This document shows, in pieces, positions 12,268 to 12,590 of a stretch of 12,590 nucleotides of DNA (positions within the stretch are counted from its first letter, which is position 1; each line of letters begins with the position of its first letter). Source of the stretch: Candidatus Saccharibacteria bacterium UBA3304 (GTDB lineage: Bacteria > Patescibacteriota > Saccharimonadia > Saccharimonadales > Saccharimonadaceae); contig DESW01000007.1 in NCBI GenBank assembly GCA_002361425.1, positions 227 to 12,816 on the forward strand, given 5' to 3'. A model generated the notes under the pieces. It saw nothing but the letters and a program-made list of their open reading frames with translations. It was not told the origin of the DNA and did not search any database. The position numbers and the translations under genes were made by a program.

Positions 12268-12274
12268 TAATAGA

Positions 12275-12303
12275 TTGACATTTTGCGCCAGATATGATAT
12301 AAT
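12275..12303 (+). promoter_or_regulatory. Consensus promoter of the lipoprotein gene
   Basis: Perfect TTGACA (12275-12280), 17-nt spacer, perfect TATAAT (12298-12303) preceded by TGA, so it is also an extended -10. Predicted transcription start about 12310, giving an unusually long leader (about 118 nt) for this window. Confidence 0.8.
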
Positions 12304-12331
12304 GAAAGTATTCTTACACGTAACTCTGTAA

Positions 12332-12392
12332 GCGCACATTAAGAGAAAAGTTTTGAAGGAGTAGTTCCTTATTCTCTTTTGGTGCGTCTTTT
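12332..12392 (+). promoter_or_regulatory. Long hairpin in the lipoprotein mRNA leader, candidate attenuator
   Basis: Three nested stems: GCGCAC (12332-12337) with GTGCGT (12382-12387), AAGAGAA (12341-12347) with TTCTCTT (12372-12378), and AAGGA (12356-12360) with TCCTT (12366-12370). Only four T residues follow (12389-12392), so it is a weak terminator at best. It lies 36-45 nt before the start codon, so it could act as an attenuator, a stabiliser or a protein-binding site. No known riboswitch consensus was recognised. Confidence 0.5.
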
Positions 12393-12414
12393 AGTCATCA
12401 GAAATATTGAAAAT

Positions 12415-12419
12415 GGAGG
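12415..12419 (+). promoter_or_regulatory. Strong Shine-Dalgarno of the lipoprotein gene
   Basis: GGAGG followed by 8 nt to the ATG at 12428. It extends as GGAGGTGAT, nearly full complementarity to the 16S 3' end, much stronger than other sites in the window. It fixes the start codon. Confidence 0.8.
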
Positions 12420-12427
12420 TGATTAGT

Positions 12428-12590
12428 ATGACGACTAAGAAGATGTTTGGAAAGATGCTCACTTCAAGACTTTTGAAGGTAATGAGTATCATTATTGCGG
12501 CATGCATGCTGGTCACTCTGACCGCATGCGGAACAACAGTATCCCAGCAGGATGCTAGACAGACGACAACTGAATATAGCACAGTAGACG
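12428..12590 (+). CDS. Predicted lipoprotein, 5' end only (runs off the window)
   Basis: The open frame runs from the ATG at 12428 to the window end (54 complete codons) without a stop. The N-terminus is basic (KK, then R and K), followed by a hydrophobic segment (about 18-30) and a lipobox LTAC with Cys34, then GTT and a Ser/Thr/Gln-rich linker typical of lipoprotein tethers. After export the cysteine would be lipidated and the protein held on the outer face of the membrane. The function lies in the part not seen. Its signals differ from most of the window: strong Shine-Dalgarno, long leader. Codon choice (AGA, ACA, GTA, CTG) also looks somewhat different, although the sample is too short to prove transfer or a mis-join. 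Confidence 0.7.
   Translation, partial: MTTKKMFGKMLTSRLLKVMSIIIAACMLVTLTACGTTVSQQDARQTTTEYSTVD

Noticed and set aside
12302..12331. Nine-codon leader peptide before the lipoprotein hairpin
   Set aside because: Its ATG lies inside the -10 box, so it would not be in the transcript.
12253..12339. Longer dus start (29 extra codons upstream)
   Set aside because: The extra codons cover the promoter region and the divergent consensus promoter; family homology begins at MNFWDKF.
1..12590. CRISPR array, insertion sequence, transposase or phage genes
   Set aside because: No spaced direct repeats, terminal inverted repeats or recombinase motifs were seen on either strand.

Overview
The window looks like a chromosomal segment of a Candidate Phyla Radiation bacterium, most likely Saccharibacteria (TM7). 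This is inferred from four things. Genes are very tightly packed. There is a CPR-type conserved small basic protein at the left edge, small membrane proteins of CPR character, and a TrmB-family regulator. TGA is used as a normal stop (for example in ATGA overlaps), which argues against Gracilibacteria/SR1, where UGA encodes glycine. No rRNA gene is present, so the assignment rests on gene content only.

Layout, left to right. Positions 21-1013 (minus) hold a 68-aa conserved protein and a 237-aa two-ended membrane protein. Positions 1033-2253 (plus) hold murC, transcribed divergently from the membrane protein across a 19-nt gap and convergent at its 3' end, with overlapping stop codons, with a minus-strand unit. 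That unit (2250-4903) runs aspS, then a secreted helical protein, then a membrane-anchored acidic protein. Next come smpB (4962-5393) and a 648-aa surface protein with a SipW/BsaA-type N-terminus (5418-7364). A likely operon follows (7401-10252, reading leftward): TrmB-type regulator, GT4 glycosyltransferase, GT32-type glycosyltransferase. Positions 10253-10555 are non-coding apart from two doubtful tiny ORFs, but contain a complete stand-alone transcription unit on the plus strand: consensus promoter, about 160 nt of structured RNA, intrinsic terminator. Then dus and an alpha/beta hydrolase overlap (10556-12252, minus). The right edge (12253-12590) has a consensus promoter, a hairpin leader, a strong Shine-Dalgarno and the start of a lipoprotein gene.

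Functional themes. Housekeeping genes serve translation (aspS, smpB, dus) and peptidoglycan (murC). The other large block is cell surface: glycosyltransferases, a SipW-type surface protein, secreted and anchored small proteins, and a lipoprotein. The TrmB regulator is probably tied to the two glycosyltransferases, since it heads their cluster and has a perfect 6-bp inverted repeat over its own -35 region.

Expression signals. Many starts lack a Shine-Dalgarno and have a TATAAT-like box ending only 6-11 nt before the start codon, which predicts leaderless mRNAs (murC, smpB, GT4, TrmB regulator, the 168-aa secreted protein, the 237-aa membrane protein). Others (aspS, the 68-aa protein, GT32, the lipoprotein) have a Shine-Dalgarno. 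The most novel-looking item is the promoter-terminator-bounded small RNA (or micro-ORF) locus at about 10377-10549.
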